A program made the position numbers and the translations under genes. A model generated the notes under the pieces. It saw only the letters and a program-made list of their open reading frames with translations, was not told the DNA's origin and did not search any database. A DNA stretch of 64,000 nucleotides, from assembly GCF_040412425.1 (NCBI RefSeq), contig NC_089762.1, forward strand, positions 25,360,891 to 25,424,890. Direction: 5' to 3'. Shown here one piece after another: positions 60,201-64,000 of this stretch; the stretch's first letter is position 1; each line of letters begins with the position of its first letter. This stretch comes from Macrobrachium rosenbergii (lineage: Eukaryota > Arthropoda > Malacostraca > Decapoda > Palaemonidae).

Positions 60201-61129
60201 AATTATATGAAAAGAATAGTACTGTACTTTTTAGGTGACAAAGACACATAAAAAGTTAAACTTTTACAAACATGACTTAATAGTTAGGACATAAATAGTG
60301 AATGGCCAAAAATAAAAATATGTACTGCACTTACACCAGATTTAGGAAATATAATTTTTACACAAACAAGACAATTGATCCAGAGGAAGTCATAACACAT
60401 ATGCAGAAACTGTGAAGTGATGAAGGCAGGACCTTACTGAACCTACAACTAGTGAAGAAATGTTACTTGTAGAAGAAATAGAGGCACTGCATTCTTATTT
60501 GAGACCTTCCATAAAGAAGTTGCTTGAGTGATTTAAATGACAAAAAATTATCATGGTAAAAAAATATGTAACAGAATACAATAACTGATATTGGAACATA
60601 GTTTGCTGAGTGTTTACAACATGGAAGACACACAATAACAAAGTGAAGCCCTGATACATACTGCACACTTGAACTGGACGATTTGTTTTTCTCCTGTTAA
60701 GTGTCTGAAAGTTTTCAGAAACACTATTGTCAAGTAATGGACATATAGTGAAACAAATGTTCTGTCTTGGTATCTGAGTTATTCTTCTTGAAATAACCCT
60801 TTACACAAACAACACCTACCAATCCTCTTAACTCATACATTTGTATCTGTGTAGCTTTTTTCATAGAACTGAATTTCTCTTGGACCCACGGTTAAGCCAT
60901 GCAACAAAAACAAAGGACAAAATGGAATAATGAAAATGAATAAAAATGCAAAATTAAACAAATTAAGAGGTACAACATACAACAAAGTAAAAATGAAACT
61001 GAAATACAATCATTCCAAATCCAATGCAAAGAAAAGCCAAGTGTTACACCCTTATCAATCACTCTAGTGTTGGAAATATGGTATTGACTCTAAGTGGAGA
61101 ACCTGAATTCAACATGAATTTGCACAGCA

Positions 61130-61250
61130 GAGTCCATCTCAACTTACCTCTCTTGGTAGCTGGGTGGTCAGAGTCACTGTCTATCAGTGTTTCTAACCCA
61201 CGTCATAGTTCGAATCCTGGCTTGTGCAGAAGGACTTATTAATTATAATC
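61130..61250 (+). mobile_element. tRNA-like sequence, probable SINE head or tRNA pseudogene
   Basis: tagctgggtggtcagagtca resembles a tRNA A box and D arm, and atagttcgaatcctggc at about 61207-61223 a B box and T arm, with spacing fitting a tRNA. The stems are imperfect and no CCA or terminator is evident, so a functional tRNA is unlikely. Confidence 0.45.
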
Positions 61251-61347
61251 AAAAACCCATTGTTACTGGTGTTCCCAGCTTTATAAGATAGTGTATTTTG
61301 GGTAGGCTGTTCATGGTCAATTTGGAAGCAACTCACCTCTTGACTTC

Positions 61348-61471
61348 ATACTACAAAGGATACTATTTCAGGGCTGTCTGCTGCTTTTAATTTCGGCAAC
61401 GAGTAATTATTCCTTTGGTATAGTGAGATTCATTTTAAACAATACTTGTGGCATAATATTTGTTAATATTT

Positions 61472-61560
<89 letters not shown>

Positions 61561-61668
61561 AAGCCACAAGTATTGGTTAATATTAATCTCACTTTTACCA
61601 TGGAAGTAACTTAGTTATTGCGAAATTAAAAGCAGGAGTCAGGCTTGGAATAGCATTCTGTCTAGTCT
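61348..61668. repeat. Imperfect inverted repeat with a (TA)n centre
   Basis: Left arm 61348-61453 and right arm 61562-61668 are reverse complements with mismatches: gtgagattcattttaaacaa with cttgtggc on the left, gccacaagtattgg with atctcac on the right, continuing outward through ctgcttttaatttcg. The centre is an approximately 82-base (TA)n run. Confidence 0.8.
61476..61557 (+). repeat. (TA)n microsatellite
   Basis: Forms the centre of the inverted repeat at 61348-61668. Confidence 0.98.
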
Positions 61669-61669
61669 C

Positions 61670-64000
61670 AAGAAGAAGTTAGAGTTTTCATGTTCTTTCA
61701 ATGCATTTGTGCTGAAAAAAACGAAAGTGCTTAGTACTTTCTTCTTCTATTCCATTCTTGTGGCCCTGCGAAGAACAGAAAAGTGTTCAGTACTTTCTTA
61801 TTTTATGTTTCTTGTTGCTCCTCTCTCTCTCTCTCTCTATGCACGTCTAAAATTTCCTTACCGTCTATTCCACTTCTTTCTTTTCTGATTTCTGTTTTTC
61901 TCATCATGCACAAGCTTTGTTTCATAACTAATTATTGTTTTCTTTTAGCTTGTTCCCAAAGAATGTGGCCACATGACAACACTAGGACACTTGATGTGTC
62001 CTTATGAAGCCTATTATCATTAGCCTATAGTTTTGACTCTACATTCGGATTCGAAAAAAAACGAAAATTGGAAATTCTTCTTTTGGCCCCCATTTGCTCC
62101 ATTTTGTGGGCCTAATTTATTTGTCAGTTCCACTTTATGGATTTACTGAGTATTTTTTCTTCCACAACTTCACCGGTTCTGAATAGACAGGGCTTTGTTT
62201 TTTGTTGATGCCTGAGTGTTCACATCTTGTTAATACTCGGAAGAAAATTGTGTTTGTTGCCTATGTATCCCTAATCCTGTTTTTAACGTTTTATTTGCAA
62301 TTTACTGAATAATCTTGGTGCAGATTTTTCTTAATTCTCATTTGCCCATCTGCAAGGTAGGACACGCCTGACATCCTCCACCCTATACAGCTCAGCAGAC
62401 TGTATCCCTCAATAGCTGCTTTCAACTGAAATTTCTTTAAAATTTCTCTTATATAACTTGGTTTTCCATAATTAGTAGCTTAAAACGTTAGGAAGAGTAC
62501 CTTGTAGCCCGCATAATTCCCATCTCGATGGATATAATAGCCAATGCAGTTCCATGAGTACTATTGTTAATCTTTCATCTTCTTCTTCTTCTTTTAACGT
62601 GCTTTTTTATCGAGCTTTATTCATAATAAATCGTGTTTTCTGTTCAGCTGGTAATACGGTAGGCCACGGTAAATCGAATCACAAGTAATTTAATCCATCA
62701 AAGACAATATTGAATGAACTTTTGGTATTTGAATTCGGTGCATTAATTAAATCTAAAATACCGTGTTGCTTTATGTACAACTTTACATTGCTCTAATATT
62801 TTTTTTACATAGTGCTTGAATGATGTTATTGTGAACCGTTTATTGTGGCTTTAAGAATAATTATTCAGGTTGGTGAATGAAATGTTTCTGCGTCTATGTG
62901 AAGAATTTATTCTCGTGAAGAGATAATAAAAGAAAATAAAAATAAAATTTCCATTTTCAAAGAACGTGACAGCTTTTACAGGCTGAGAATATAAGGCTAA
63001 ATTAGTTTACTGAATTATTACGTATAGAGAAGTGCCACAAAAAAAAAAATGCCGGTGTTATGTAGTCGAGGGAACAAGTTTCATATATGTTTAGTTTAAA
63101 ATACACAACTTTCTTTAAGATGTAGTGGCACATTAGGCAATACGAGATCATGAGGACTCGAAGTCGGCAAGAGCAGTAGCGTGAATAGTTCGAACAAGTG
63201 AGTCGTGGCTGCTTTTATAGAAACTAATTGCTGTTGAATTTTCGTTGTTGGGTGGTGAACTGAACAAAAGTGAACACAGGCTAGGCTAATCGCATTGTAG
63301 AATGTAGGCTAGATAAACAAGATTCTATTAGGTTATGTTAACCAACTGTAGGTTAAGCGGCCACCGTAACCGACCTGTTCCCAGTTATGAAAAAGTAAAT
63401 ATATGGAGCGGATGCAGAGTTGGGAGAGACAGGATTGGGCTTGAAAAATCCGATTGTGGAAAAGGGGCCAAACCCAGCCTAACCTTTCCTAGAATGTCGA
63501 ATCCGAACCCAACCAGACTTAGCCTAGGGTGCCATGCCCTGACCTTAATAGGGAGGGGGATGGCTTACCTCCCCCAAGACACCCCACAGTTACACCGAAT
63601 ATGAGAAACATTGGCGGGACAAAATTTCCGGGTAGAGCTAGCCAATGGAACAGCTCCGCATTGGGTGTTACCTTGGAAATTTTGTTTTTCTATTGTATAT
63701 ATTTTGGTTGCTTATCAAAGATTTCACGCACCTAAAACCCTGTATTCCCAAATGGTCCCCAACCATGTTGGATAGAGATATGAGGTTAATCGTAATTGAC
63801 CGACAACAAACAACACCACCTCCTTCATCAGCAACACTGAAAATATAGGGAAAATCGGTATTATTTCATTATGGACATTAATTTTTCAACATAAAAATAT
63901 AGGTTTTTCTGTTGTATTATGATGTGATTTACATGATTTTGAGGTTTATTTCCATTGCAAATGAATACTTATCCTTCCCGCAAAATGATATACTGTATAC
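61670..64000. other. Distal flank with no gene recognised
   Basis: Includes a short (CT)n run near 61800 and a G+C-richer patch at 63330-63700 with a ccaat motif (about 63637) that could be near a neighbouring gene's promoter. No coding exon with proper splice sites could be supported. Confidence 0.4.

Larger units (their letters stand above)
55176..61340 (+). other. 3' UTR and downstream flank of the Raw-like gene
   Basis: AATAAA signals occur at 56404, 56609, 56970, 57082 and 57274, so the 3' UTR may be about 1.2-2.1 kb. No long microsatellite occurs here. 58300-59900 has a different, CpG-poor texture with only fragmentary frames (for example 58889-59104 on the - strand) and may be an old decayed insertion. 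I recognise no gene. Confidence 0.5.

Noticed and set aside
61130..61226. Functional tRNA gene
   Set aside because: The boxes resemble a tRNA, but the acceptor and anticodon stems do not pair well.

Overview
The window is eukaryotic, AT-rich nuclear DNA. Split genes with canonical GT..AG introns, very long dinucleotide and trinucleotide microsatellites, tRNA- and 5S-derived short retroposons and hairpin-type elements fit an arthropod, most likely a decapod crustacean. The species cannot be fixed from sequence alone. There is no bacterial or viral gene content, and nearly all other long open frames are translations of simple repeats or chance frames.

One gene is well supported, on the + strand. 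Twelve clean coding exons lie between 51254 and 55175, and a probable first coding exon lies at 20748-21009. Exon 1 ends in phase 1, and the exon at 51254 accepts exactly that phase, forming a Met codon across the junction. This gives a predicted protein of 595 residues with a first intron of 30,244 bp. The C-terminal about 510 residues match what I know of the Raw family (Drosophila raw, a negative regulator of JNK/AP-1 signalling in morphogenesis). They contain two copies of a unit made of an EF-hand-like segment followed by a nucleoside 2-deoxyribosyltransferase-like domain. The first copy keeps a conserved Glu in the expected place and the second has Leu.

Layout: 1-20250 is upstream DNA with microsatellites, two retroposon families, fold-back elements and a 24-bp minisatellite. 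20250-21009 is a candidate TATA, a leader with an 89-bp tandem repeat and a short upstream ORF, then coding exon 1. 21010-51253 is the giant intron 1, full of microsatellites, SINE copies, a 5S-derived sequence, and one candidate cassette exon near 27.8 kb. 51254-55175 is the compact multi-exon body with introns of 143-361 bp. 55176-64000 is 3' UTR or flank, with several AATAAA signals, no long microsatellite until 61.47 kb, and a long inverted repeat with (TA)n at its centre at 61.35-61.67 kb.

The most useful second looks are the duplicated Raw protein with one apparently degenerate deoxyribosyltransferase-like copy, the exon 1 assignment and possible cassette exon, the 5S-derived retroposon, the multi-hairpin dispersed repeat, and several fold-back elements built around or beside microsatellites.
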